Positions 8,271-17,830 of a stretch of 64,000 bases of DNA are shown piece by piece. Both the position numbers and the translations under genes were made by a program. Under the pieces are notes generated by a model that saw only the letters and a program-made list of their open reading frames with translations, did no database searches and was not told where the DNA came from. Positions within the stretch are counted from its first letter, which is position 1. Every line of letters begins with the position of its first letter. This DNA comes from Solirubrobacteraceae bacterium. Lineage in GTDB: Bacteria > Actinomycetota > Thermoleophilia > Solirubrobacterales > Solirubrobacteraceae. The stretch covers positions 1-64,000 of the forward strand of contig JAGIBJ010000095.1 in the NCBI GenBank assembly GCA_017744415.1, read 5' to 3'.

Positions 8271-9407
8271 GTGGCGGACCACGATGACACGACGTTCGCC
8301 GCCGATTTCGACCCGGGGGCGGTGAAGCGCAGCGCCCTCCGCGTGCTGGCCCTGATCGGGATCCTCGCCCTGGTCGCGCTGCTCACACCTGGGCTCGGCG
8401 AGCTCCGCGAACGCCTCGGTGATGCCGACGTCGGCTGGCTCGTGCTCGCCGTCGTCCTCGAGGGCCTCTCCGGCCTCTCGTACGTGCTGATGCTCAAGCC
8501 GATCTTCCTGCGCGGGCGCTCCTGGTGGGATGCCCAGCGCCTCGGCTGGAGCGAGCTGGCGATGGGCTCGATCATGCCCAGCAGCGGCGTGGCCGGACTC
8601 GCGCTCGGCGCCTGGGTGCTGGGTCGGGCGGGCATGGAGCCGCGAATCATCGCCCGACGCTCGGTGGCGTTCTACATCATCAAGGGCTCCGCGAACTTCG
8701 TGGCGGTGGCGGTGATCGGCCTCCTGATGTACCTCGGGGTCGGGCCCGAGGTGTCGCCGTGGCTCACGCTGTTCCCCGCAGTCCTCGCGGTGCTCCTCAT
8801 CGGGGTCGTCGCATTCATCCCGCGGCTCGGGCCAGGCGGCCACATCCCCGAGGACGCCGGGCGCGTGCGGCGCACGGTGATGGTGTCGCGCAAGACGCTG
8901 GTGCACGCCGTCCGCGAGGCGGGGACGCTGCTCCGCGGCGGGCACCCGGCGGTGTACGTCGGCGCGCTGGGCTATTGGTTCTTCGACAACGCCGTGATCT
9001 GGGCGACGTTCAAGGCCTTCGGCGAAGACCCGGCCATCACCGTCGTCCTCATGGGCTACCTCCTCGGCCAGCTCGGCGGCCTCATCCCGGTGCCGGGCGG
9101 GATCGGCGGCGTCGATGGCGGCCTCGTCGGCGCGTTCGTGATCTACGGCGAACCGGCCGGCGCGTCGTTCATCGCCGTGCTCGCGTACCGCGTGATCCTC
9201 TTCTGGCTCCCGCTGCTCATCGGCGCAATCGCCTTCCTCCAGATCCAGCGCCGCATGAAGGACATCGAGCGCCTGCGTCCGCTGGCCACCGATCACGGCG
9301 AGGGGCTCGAGAGCGGCGCACCGGCCGAAGCGCATCTGCCGCTCGATGCTGAGCCGCCGGGCGAGCCGCGCGAGCCGCGCACCGGCGAGCGGCCCGGCCC
9401 CAGCTGA
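8271..9407 (+). CDS. lysylphosphatidylglycerol synthase TM-region / UPF0104 family flippase-like membrane protein
   Basis: A polytopic protein of 378 residues with about eight hydrophobic helices. It carries the family features GSIMPSSGVAGLALGAWVLGR and GQLGGLIPVPGGIGGVDGGLVGAF, the latter being the conserved PxPGGxG...E/D loop of the MprF-N/AglD-like group that moves or modifies lipid-linked molecules. I choose GTG 8271 because GGAG lies six nt upstream; the longer frame from ATG 8178 would overlap the start codon of the divergent MBL gene. The C-terminal 40 residues are hydrophilic and Pro/Glu-rich. Confidence 0.8.
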   Translation: MADHDDTTFAADFDPGAVKRSALRVLALIGILALVALLTPGLGELRERLGDADVGWLVLAVVLEGLSGLSYVLMLKPIFLRGRSWWDAQRLGWSELAMGSIMPSSGVAGLALGAWVLGRAGMEPRIIARRSVAFYIIKGSANFVAVAVIGLLMYLGVGPEVSPWLTLFPAVLAVLLIGVVAFIPRLGPGGHIPEDAGRVRRTVMVSRKTLVHAVREAGTLLRGGHPAVYVGALGYWFFDNAVIWATFKAFGEDPAITVVLMGYLLGQLGGLIPVPGGIGGVDGGLVGAFVIYGEPAGASFIAVLAYRVILFWLPLLIGAIAFLQIQRRMKDIERLRPLATDHGEGLESGAPAEAHLPLDAEPPGEPREPRTGERPGPS

Positions 9408-9531
9408 CGGCCACCCGTCGACGTCGCAGCTCTTGGATCACCTACTGGCAACGCACCAGCGGGCACCGGGGGAACGGCTATCCGTGCCGCGGTCTGCTGG
9501 CGCGTTGCCGCCGTACGTCTCAGAGTTGGCC

Positions 9532-9561
9532 TTGACGGGGAAAGCTAATGACATTAGCTTT
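9532..9561 (+). promoter_or_regulatory. promoter plus 21-bp TetR operator
   Basis: A perfect palindrome (AAAGCTAATG, central A, CATTAGCTTT) spans 9541-9561. It overlaps a promoter with -35 TTGACG (9532-9537), 17-bp spacer and -10 TAGCTT (9555-9560). The -10 ends seven nt before ATG 9568, so the mRNA is leaderless. The TetR gene at the end of the same operon is the obvious binding protein. The AT-rich site stands out in this GC-rich window. Confidence 0.85.
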
Positions 9562-9567
9562 TTGCCT

Positions 9568-10284
9568 ATGAGCACTCGCATTAGCTCCCACGCCACGCAT
9601 GTCGGCCAGTTCGGCAGCCTGATCAACGCCTACCTCGTCGAGGAGGACGACGGCCTCACGCTCATCGATGCCCTGCAGGGCGACCAGAGCAAGAAGATCC
9701 TCGAGGCGGCCGCGAAGCTGGGCCAGCCGGTCAAGCGGATCCTGCTCACCCACGCGCACCCCGATCACGTCGGCGCCGTGGACGCGCTGGTGGCGCAGCT
9801 CGGCGAGAGCGTGGAGTTGATCGTCGGGTCGCGGGAGGCCCGGGCGATGAACGAGGGCATCAAGCTCGAGGCCGGCGAGCCCACGAACGGCAACCTCGGC
9901 AAGCAGCGCGCCGACTCGATCAGGGCGGCCAAGCCGACCCGTCTCATCGAGGACGGGGCCCGCATCGGCTCACTCAAGGCGGTGTGGTCACCCGGGCACA
10001 GTCTCGGCCACCTCGCCTACCTCGACGAGCGGGACGGCACGCTCTACTGCGGCGACGTGTACTCGACCATCGGCGGAGTCGCCACCACGGCCGGGCCGTT
10101 CTGGCGCTTCCCGCTGCCCGGCGCCGTCACGTGGCACCGCCCGACCGTCCTCAACTCCGCCCGCACGCTCGCCGCCCTGAGCCCGAAGCGTCTCTGCCCG
10201 GGCCACGGGAAGACGGTCGAGGATCCGACCAACGCGATGCGCGCCGCGATCGCACGCCGCAGCGAGGTCGACCGCGCGGCATGA
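9568..10284 (+). CDS. metallo-beta-lactamase-fold hydrolase, TetR-controlled
   Basis: A 238-residue MBL protein with a complete HAHPDHVGA metal motif, the GHSLGHLAY histidine, the Asp in LYCGDVYS and CPGHGKTV near the C-terminus. It is of glyoxalase II/lactonase type. The start ATG 9568 lies directly behind the palindromic operator, without an SD. Its stop overlaps the start of the TetR gene (ATGA), so the pair is an operon; autoregulation by the operator would induce the hydrolase when the TetR ligand, perhaps its substrate, is present. Confidence 0.85.
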   Translation: MSTRISSHATHVGQFGSLINAYLVEEDDGLTLIDALQGDQSKKILEAAAKLGQPVKRILLTHAHPDHVGAVDALVAQLGESVELIVGSREARAMNEGIKLEAGEPTNGNLGKQRADSIRAAKPTRLIEDGARIGSLKAVWSPGHSLGHLAYLDERDGTLYCGDVYSTIGGVATTAGPFWRFPLPGAVTWHRPTVLNSARTLAALSPKRLCPGHGKTVEDPTNAMRAAIARRSEVDRAA

Positions 10285-10856
10285 AGCGCGCGCGTCTCAA
10301 CCCCGAGCAGGTGGTGCAGGCCGCCTGCGACATGGCCGATGCCGAAGGGCTTGAGGCGACGACCCTCTCGGCCTTGGCGCGGGCCCTCGGGATCCAGCCG
10401 CCGTCGCTCTACCGCCACATCGACAGCTACGGCGCACTGATCGCCGCCATCGCCGCGCGCGGCCTCGAGGATCTCCGCGAGCGCCTCTCGTCCGCCGCCG
10501 CAGGGCGCTCCGGCCCGACCGCCGTGCACGCCGTCGCCGACGCCTACCGCGCCTACGCGCACGAGCATCCGGGCCGCTATGCCGCCACGACCGCTTTCGG
10601 CACGATCCGCGGCCACGACGCGTACGGCACCGCCGGCCAGGCGATCCTCGACGTGCTCTCGGCCACCCTGCGCGAATGGGACCTCGACGACCCCGCCCGC
10701 ATCGATGCGATCCGCGGGCTGCGCGCCGCGCTGCACGGCTTCGTGTCGCTCGAGCGCAGCCACGGTTTCGCAATGGACCAGTCGGTCGACGGCTCCTTCA
10801 CCGCCCTCGTCAACGCGCTGATCGCCGGCCTCGACGCGGGCGGCGGCCCCGCGTGA
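10281..10856 (+). CDS. TetR-family regulator with WHG-type C-terminal domain
   Basis: This 191-residue regulator has the TetR HTH at residues about 5-50 (VVQAACDMADAEGLEATTL, then LARALGIQPPSLYRHI) and a C-terminal half with GLRAALHGFVSLE, typical of the WHG/TetR_C_33 group. It is the second gene of the operon starting at 9568 and probably binds the palindrome at 9541-9561. A repeat-rich stretch follows. Confidence 0.85.
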   Translation: MKRARLNPEQVVQAACDMADAEGLEATTLSALARALGIQPPSLYRHIDSYGALIAAIAARGLEDLRERLSSAAAGRSGPTAVHAVADAYRAYAHEHPGRYAATTAFGTIRGHDAYGTAGQAILDVLSATLREWDLDDPARIDAIRGLRAALHGFVSLERSHGFAMDQSVDGSFTALVNALIAGLDAGGGPA

Positions 10857-10868
10857 ACGTCAAACCGG

Positions 10869-10954
10869 GGTGACCCGTTCGAACTCCAAACAGCGGTCAA
10901 CGTCAAGGCCGCGGCGAACGTCATTCTCAGGTGACCCGCTCGACCCCAAAAAAA
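10869..10954 (+). repeat. imperfect direct repeat after the TetR gene
   Basis: GTGACCCGTTCGAACTCCAAA and GTGACCCGCTCGACCCCAAA occur about 62 bp apart, and AACGTCA appears three times in the same stretch. The rest of 10857-11008 shows no ORF I can support. Confidence 0.4.
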
Positions 10955-11008
10955 TGACGCTCAGGGCGCGGCGCGCCCGAGCGAGTCTTCCCTCGCGTGC
11001 GCCCGCCG

Positions 11009-11055
11009 AAGCTCCAACATCCCGGGGCTCTCAGCGCGTGGGGATGTTGGAGCTT
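11009..11055. repeat. family A palindromic repeat, single copy, inverse orientation
   Basis: Perfect 15-bp arms AAGCTCCAACATCCC (11009-11023) and its complement (11041-11055). Read on the minus strand its loop contains CTGAGAGCC, like the copies at 32414-32523, so it is an inverted copy of the same family. It lies between the convergent TetR and cupin genes. Confidence 0.85.
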
Positions 11056-11100
11056 CCGCGCCTTGTACGTGCCAGCGGGTACACAAACCGCGCCAAAACC

Positions 11101-11151
11101 GGATACCCCGACGCCTGGCACCCTCACGGGGTGCCAGGCGTCGGGGTATCC
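11101..11151. repeat. family B long hairpin, 23-bp perfect arms
   Basis: Arms at 11101-11123 and 11129-11151 are exactly complementary with a 5-nt loop (core CCGACGCCTGGCACCC). The preceding GGGTACACAAACCGCGCCAA is shared, with one rearranged stretch, with the copy at 17466-17512. Located between convergent genes. Confidence 0.85.
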
Positions 11152-11247
11152 CAGCCCGACCCGTTTCCGGGATACCGGCGCCACGCCGGCGCCGACGTCG
11201 AGCGTCGATCCCCGGTCGCACGCACGCCCACTGAGCGACGCTCGGCG

Positions 11248-11643
11248 TTAGGCGGCGCGATATTCGGCGTCGGTCACGGGGCGCAGCCAGGCGACCGTCT
11301 CGCCGGCGGCGTCGGCCTGTTGGGCGGCGAGGTGAGTCATGAAGGTGCCCGGGGCCGCACCGTGCCAGTGGCTGACGCCCGGCTCGAACCAGACGCTCTC
11401 GCCGGCAGCGACGGCGCGCACGAGCTCGCCCTCGCGCTGAACGAGCGCGGTGCCCTCGGTCACGTGGATCACCTGCTCGACGGGGTGGGTGTGCCACCAG
11501 GAGCGCGCGCCCGGCGCGAAGTGCACGCTGAGCATCCGCAGGCTGAACGGCTCGGGAGCAACGATGAGCTCCTCGTACCAGACGTCACCGGTGAACCAGT
11601 CCTGCGGAGCGTGGTTGCTCTGCGGCGTGCGCGCAATCAGCAT
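11248..11643 (-). CDS. cupin, GtHNL-type (R)-hydroxynitrile-lyase-like
   Basis: A 131-residue single cupin with DWFTGDVWYEE near the start, metal ligands in WWHTHPVEQVIHVTEG and the second motif ESVWFEPGVSHWHGAAPGTFMTH. This layout is that of the manganese cupin hydroxynitrile lyases such as GtHNL from Granulicella and related small cupins often seen near carboxymuconolactone decarboxylases. Lyase activity is not proven; many relatives have unknown substrates. ATG 11643 follows a TATCGT hexamer by six nt. It is divergent from the MerR-aldo/keto reductase pair. Confidence 0.8.
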   Translation of the reverse strand: MLIARTPQSNHAPQDWFTGDVWYEELIVAPEPFSLRMLSVHFAPGARSWWHTHPVEQVIHVTEGTALVQREGELVRAVAAGESVWFEPGVSHWHGAAPGTFMTHLAAQQADAAGETVAWLRPVTDAEYRAA

Positions 11644-11649
11644 GCTGCG

Positions 11650-11655
11650 ACGATA
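11650..11655 (-). promoter_or_regulatory. -10 hexamer TATCGT of cupin gene
   Basis: TATCGT ends six nt before ATG 11643, a leaderless layout. Confidence 0.45.
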
Positions 11656-11705
11656 CCCACCGCCCAGAACGCGACCTCTCCCTACCGGCACCACGCCCCG
11701 GCGAT

Positions 11706-11736
11706 TTGACTTTGAGCGCGCTCAAAGTCCTAGGCT
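11706..11736 (+). promoter_or_regulatory. MerR-type promoter with 22-bp palindrome
   Basis: -35 TTGACT (11706-11711) and -10 TAGGCT (11731-11736) are separated by 19 bp, the long spacer typical of MerR-activated promoters. The perfect palindrome GACTTTGAGCG/CGCTCAAAGTC (11708-11729) fills the spacer. The -10 ends seven nt before ATG 11744, so the transcript is leaderless. Confidence 0.9.
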
Positions 11737-11743
11737 CAGTTCC

Positions 11744-12132
11744 ATGAGCACGGTCACCACCGACGAGGGCACCGGCCTGAGCATCTCCGCCGCCGCGGAG
11801 GCACTCGGCGTCACGGCCCACACGCTGCGGTACTACGAGCGGGCGGGGCTGATGCTCACGCCCGTCGACCGCGCGCATTCCAGCCACCGCCGCTACCGCG
11901 AGGCGGATCTGCGCTGGGTGACGCTCCTGACGAAGCTGCGCGCCACCGGCATGCCGATCCGCGACATCCGCGCCTACGCCGAGCTCGTGCGCTTCGGCGA
12001 GGGCAATGAGGCCGGCCGGCTCGCCCTGCTCGAGGCCCACCGCGAGGCGGTGCTGACCCAACTGGCCGAGGTACGCCGCAGCCTCGAAGCCATCGACACG
12101 AAGATCGCGGTCTACCGGGAGAAGACGCACGC

Positions 12133-12136
<4 letters not shown>
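11744..12136 (+). CDS. MerR-family regulator
   Basis: A 130-residue regulator with the MerR HTH ([23 protein letters not shown], residues about 13-35), the [11 protein letters not shown] wing and a C-terminal dimerisation coil. It lacks the cysteine cluster of metal sensors, so it probably senses an organic ligand or redox signal like the aldo/keto-reductase-linked MerR proteins. It drives, and overlaps by ATGA, the aldo/keto reductase gene. Its own promoter carries the 22-bp palindrome. Confidence 0.9.
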
Positions 12137-13125
<989 letters not shown>

Positions 13126-13157
13126 TTGGCCGACCGAGCTGCGGACGGCGTCGTCGC

Positions 13158-14126
13158 CTAGATCGCGACGGCGCTGCGCAGCCCATCGGCGAGCGAGCGC
13201 GGGTGGTAGTCGAGTGCGTCCCGCGCCTTGCCGGGCTGCGCCCAGTAGGTGACGCCGTCGGAGGCATCGACGAGTTCGCGGAGGTTGGGCGGCATGCCGG
13301 CCAGCGGCCCGATCAGGCGGCCGACCGGGGCGAGTGCCCGCAGCAGACCTGAAGGCACGCTGAGGCGCGGCGGCTGCTTGCCGCCGAGCGCGGCGGCCTT
13401 GGCGACGACGTCCTTGACGCGCACGTGGTCGTCGGAGGAGAGGATGTAGCTCTCGCCGACGGCGCCGCGGTCCATCGCGAGGATCACGCCGGCGGCGACA
13501 TCGTCGACGTGCACCAGCGTGATGCCGAGATCACCGAACGGCAGCGCGGGCAGGGTGCCGGCGGCGGCCCGCCGGAACATGTCGCCGATCTCGCTGTGGT
13601 CGTTCGGCCCGTAGACGGCGCTCGGTTGCACGGTCACGATCGGCGCGCCCTCGGCCACGTAGGCCTGGGCGATGCGGTGCGCGACCACCTTCGATTCCTC
13701 GTAGACCGAGCCGAACGGTGCCGTGGCCAGCGGGGCAGACTCGTCGACGATCACGCCCGCGGTATCGCCGAACACCCCGACGGTCGAGATGTAGACGATG
13801 CGCGGCACGTGGGCGGCGAGGAGCGCCTCGAGCGCCGACTCGGTGCCGTCGATATTGGTGCGGCGCAGCTGCACCGCCTCAGACGCGGGCACCCCGACCT
13901 TGTAGATCGCGGCGCCGTGGATCGCGGCGTCGGCGCCGGCCGCGGCGCTCTCGATCACCTCGCGGCTCGAGAGATCGCCGCGCACGAGCTCGACGCCGAT
14001 GTCGGCGAGCGGCTTCGCCCGCGCGGGATCGCGGACGAGCGCCGTGACCTCATGCCCGGCGTCGCGCAACTGGCGAGCGACGGCACCGCCGATGAATCCT
14101 GTGCCGCCCGTGAGGAAGACGCGCAT
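13158..14126 (-). CDS. NAD(P)-dependent epimerase/reductase, extended SDR
   Basis: A 322-residue extended short-chain dehydrogenase with FLTGGTGFIGG at the N-terminus, STVGVFGD as the Ser region and the catalytic Tyr142-xxx-Lys146 (VYEESK). It is close in style to dihydroflavonol-4-reductase/3-beta-hydroxysteroid dehydrogenase-like proteins. ATG 14126 lies seven nt after TAAGAT. It converges with the aldo/keto reductase and lies downstream of the enoyl-reductase-like gene on the same strand, with its own promoter. It is a conceivable keto-reducing partner for the PKS locus, but nothing in the sequence proves this. Confidence 0.85.
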   Translation of the reverse strand: MRVFLTGGTGFIGGAVARQLRDAGHEVTALVRDPARAKPLADIGVELVRGDLSSREVIESAAAGADAAIHGAAIYKVGVPASEAVQLRRTNIDGTESALEALLAAHVPRIVYISTVGVFGDTAGVIVDESAPLATAPFGSVYEESKVVAHRIAQAYVAEGAPIVTVQPSAVYGPNDHSEIGDMFRRAAAGTLPALPFGDLGITLVHVDDVAAGVILAMDRGAVGESYILSSDDHVRVKDVVAKAAALGGKQPPRLSVPSGLLRALAPVGRLIGPLAGMPPNLRELVDASDGVTYWAQPGKARDALDYHPRSLADGLRSAVAI

Positions 14127-14133
14127 GAGCGCG

Positions 14134-14139
14134 ATCTTA
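14134..14139 (-). promoter_or_regulatory. -10 hexamer TAAGAT of SDR gene
   Basis: TAAGAT ends seven nt before ATG 14126. Confidence 0.5.
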
Positions 14140-14177
14140 GAACGTCGCCCGCGCGTAGGCGGCCGCCGAAATCGCGC

Positions 14178-15392
<1,215 letters not shown>

Positions 15393-15398
15393 GGGACC

Positions 15399-15404
15399 AC
15401 ACTA
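15399..15404 (-). promoter_or_regulatory. -10 hexamer TAGTGT of enoyl-reductase-like gene
   Basis: TAGTGT ends six nt before ATG 15392. Confidence 0.45.
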
Positions 15405-15520
15405 CCCCCGCGAAACGGCCATGGGGCGACGGAGGTGCCAGACTCGCCGCGTCCGCGTCGCGTGCACCCGGTCACGCACCGCCACTCCGTCAGCTTCGTT
15501 GGCGGTAGGTCGAATTACCC

Positions 15521-15590
15521 GCCGAGCAGGAGAAAGCTACGGGGGCGTAGCATTTTGAGCGACGCTCCAAACAATCACCTGCTCCTGCGC
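15521..15590. promoter_or_regulatory. AT-richer divergent control region with inverted repeats
   Basis: It contains GCTACG-GGGG-CGTAGC, the near-palindrome TTTTGAGCGACGCTCCAAA (about 15551-15570) and an outer GCAGGAG/CTCCTGC pair. The TTGAG/CTCAA half-sites resemble the MerR palindrome at 11708. A likely binding site for the TetR gene that follows. Confidence 0.4.
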
Positions 15591-15630
15591 CAAATCAGAG
15601 GGCCGTTCCGTGGAGTAGGGTTCGCCGCCT

Positions 15631-16335
15631 ATGGAGCCGTCCCCGAGCACCGGTCGCAAGCCTGACGGCCGGCGCGCCCGCACCTCGCGAGCGATCCTCG
15701 ATGCCGCCGCCACCCTCTTCTTCGAGCAGGGGCTCCAGCGCACCACGATCGACGACATCGCCGAAGCTGCGGGGGTGTCCGTCGGCTCCGTCTACGTGCA
15801 TTTCGGCAGCAAGGAGGGGCTCTACCTCGCGCTCGTCGAGCACGCCGTCGCGCTCTCCGAGGAATACACCGCCAAGGCTCCGGACGATCCCTCGCCGCTA
15901 CGTCGCGTGCTCAATCTGGGCGCGGCCTACGTCGAGTTCGCGCTGAGCGAGCCGATCGCGTTCCGCATCGGTTCCATGCAGATGTTCGACCCCGCCGTCT
16001 CCGACGATCTCGGCCCGATCGCCGAGCGCATCGCGGAGCGCATCCGGGGCACGATCGGCCGCCTGCGTGCGGATCTGGTCGAGGCGATGGACAAGGGCGA
16101 GATCCTCCGCACGGATCCCGACATGGCCATGACGTTCCTCTGGGGCTCTTGGAGCGGGGTGCTCGCCCTCACCGTCCGGGAGGGCTCCCTGCACGTCAAC
16201 GCCGACTGGGTGCGCGCGACGCTCCAGGCCGGCGCGATGGTGCTTGAGCGGGGCCTCAGCGTCGATCCGCCGCCGTTCCAGCTGCCCGAGCGCCCCGAGG
16301 GCAAGCCGCCGGTCGGCGGCCCGAGCGACGGCTGA
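15631..16335 (+). CDS. TetR-family regulator
   Basis: A 234-residue regulator with a textbook TetR HTH (ILDAAATLFFEQGLQRTTIDD, then AGVSVGSVYVHFGSKEGLY). The C-terminal part includes FRIGSMQMFDP and LWGSWSGVLAL, as in regulators of fatty acid and efflux genes. It is divergent from the enoyl-reductase-like gene and lies just before the phosphopantetheinyl transferase on the same strand, so it may control either. A TAGGGT hexamer lies nine nt before the ATG. Confidence 0.85.
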   Translation: MEPSPSTGRKPDGRRARTSRAILDAAATLFFEQGLQRTTIDDIAEAAGVSVGSVYVHFGSKEGLYLALVEHAVALSEEYTAKAPDDPSPLRRVLNLGAAYVEFALSEPIAFRIGSMQMFDPAVSDDLGPIAERIAERIRGTIGRLRADLVEAMDKGEILRTDPDMAMTFLWGSWSGVLALTVREGSLHVNADWVRATLQAGAMVLERGLSVDPPPFQLPERPEGKPPVGGPSDG

Positions 16336-16419
16336 CGGCCGCGCGCGTCACAGCGGTCGTCCCCGCCGCCATCCGTTCCCGCGGGCCGCAGTCAACGTCC
16401 ACTGCTACCGGGTTACGGT

Positions 16420-17205
16420 GTGAAGGTGCACCCGAGCGCCGATCCGATCCCTTCGCGTCTCGCGGTTCCGGGCCCCGGTGAGCTCGAGGTCTGGTGGACG
16501 CCGATCGACCTCGGCGAGGAGGTCCTCTCGCGCGCGGCGACTGCGCTCGACCCGATCTCCCTCGCGAAGGCCGAGCGGATGCGCCGCGACGCCGACCGGC
16601 GCCGCTCCCTGCTCGCCCACGCGCTGCTGCGCCAGCTGCTCTCAGCCGTCACCGGTACGCCACCGGCCGAGCTCGTCCTCGAGCGCCGCTGCGCGGGCTG
16701 CGGCGCTACCGATCACGGCCGCCCTTACCTCTCCGGCGGCCCGTCGTTCGGCATCTCGCACGGGGGCGACGTCGCCGCGGTGGTGCTCGGCGCGCCGGAT
16801 GCGTCGGTGGCGGTGGACGTCGAGGCCGTGCAGCTCCCGGAGCGCTGGGACGCCGTCCGCAGACACGCCTTCTCCGCCGACGAGTGGGATGCCACCGCCC
16901 ACGACCCCGGCGCCGGCCGCACGCAGCTCTGGGCCCGCAAGGAGGCGGTGGTGAAGGCCACCGGCCACGGCCTCTCCATCGAGCTCACCCGCATCGCCTT
17001 CGCCCATGCCGCATGGGCCACTTCCACCGAGCACGAGCCGGTCGACCATGGCCCCCTCGTCGTCGACATCGCCCCCGGCGAGCCGGCCGCTCCCGCCGGC
17101 CCCTGGGCGGCCGCCGACCTCGACCTCGCCGACGACCACCGCGCCGCCGTCGCCTGGCACGGCGAGCCGGTCGCGACGATCACCACGCACCTCGCCGCGC
17201 TCTAG
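16420..17205 (+). CDS. 4'-phosphopantetheinyl transferase, Sfp/PptT type
   Basis: This 261-residue protein moves the phosphopantetheine arm from coenzyme A to a carrier-protein serine. It has the family motifs FGISHGGDVAAVVL, the magnesium-binding VAVDVEAV (in place of the more usual GVDxE) and WARKEAVVKATGHGL, matching (W/F)xxKEAxxK. Start is GTG 16420. The sequence around residues 88-95 is Cys-rich (RRCAGCGATDHGRPYL), the conserved substrate-side loop. It is the expected activator for both carrier domains of the PKS encoded 4 kb downstream. Confidence 0.9.
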   Translation: MKVHPSADPIPSRLAVPGPGELEVWWTPIDLGEEVLSRAATALDPISLAKAERMRRDADRRRSLLAHALLRQLLSAVTGTPPAELVLERRCAGCGATDHGRPYLSGGPSFGISHGGDVAAVVLGAPDASVAVDVEAVQLPERWDAVRRHAFSADEWDATAHDPGAGRTQLWARKEAVVKATGHGLSIELTRIAFAHAAWATSTEHEPVDHGPLVVDIAPGEPAAPAGPWAAADLDLADDHRAAVAWHGEPVATITTHLAAL

Positions 17206-17235
17206 CCCGCGGCCTGGCGGCCGGTCGGGCCGGCG

Positions 17236-17329
17236 CCACGGCTGGTGATCGCAAGCGGTCTCGGTGGCCGCCCGGGTTGGTGCCACGGCTGGTGATCGCA
17301 AGCGGTCTCGGTGGCCGCCCGGGTTGGTG
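17236..17329 (+). repeat. two exact 47-bp tandem copies
   Basis: Units at 17236-17282 and 17283-17329 are identical, with a degenerate third half-copy on the 5' side. No ORF uses them. They lie between convergent genes. Confidence 0.85.
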
Positions 17330-17465
17330 CCGCGGCTCGAGCGGGCGCGGGAGTTGGAGCTGGTGGTCGTTCTGCGGCGAGGGCGGAGGCCGGCCCGAGC
17401 TGGTTGGCGAGGTGTGCCTGAGGCGGCCTCACGGGCAGCGGGTACACCAAACGCGCCAACGCCCC

Positions 17466-17512
17466 ATCACCCGACGCCTGGCACCCCGTGAGGGGGCCAG
17501 GCGTCGGGTGAT
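17466..17512. repeat. family B long hairpin, 17-bp perfect arms
   Basis: Arms ATCACCCGACGCCTGGC (17466-17482) and its complement (17496-17512) extend inward as CCCC/GGGG with one bulge. The flank GGGTACACCAAACGCGCCAA matches that of the copy at 11101. Between the convergent PPTase and MFS genes. Confidence 0.85.
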
Positions 17513-17813
17513 CCCAACCCGCACCGCGATCTGTCGAAACATGCCCGGCGCAGGGGCGGACTTCTTTCCACAGAACGCCCGACAGCACCGACGAAACCCT
17601 CCCGATCCCGCTACGACCACGCCAACGCCAACGACGCCAGCACCGAGCACACCCCCAAAGTCGACACCACCGACCCGAGACAGCAGCGCTCAGTCCGGAC
17701 ACCGACACAGGCCGCTCACCACACCCAAACCAGCCATCCAGCGCTTCCTGACCTCGTCGAAATCGCGCCGAAAGGCGCCCAACCGGCAGCCGAAGCGCCG
17801 AGCGCCGAAGGCT
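17513..17813. other. non-coding C-rich stretch
   Basis: I see no supportable gene here. The plus strand is rich in CCGA and ACCA runs without codon structure, and it ends at the MFS terminator hairpin. Confidence 0.5.
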
Positions 17814-17830
17814 CCCGCGGCTACCGCGGG
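17814..17830 (-). terminator. hairpin over the MFS stop codon
   Basis: CCCGCGG and CCGCGGG form a 7-bp stem whose 3-nt loop is the stop codon of the exporter gene. Confidence 0.4.

Noticed and set aside
8178-9407. ATG 8178 as start of the flippase-like gene
   Set aside because: It overlaps the start codon of the divergent MBL gene and codes for a Pro-rich, non-membrane stretch; GTG 8271 has a good SD.
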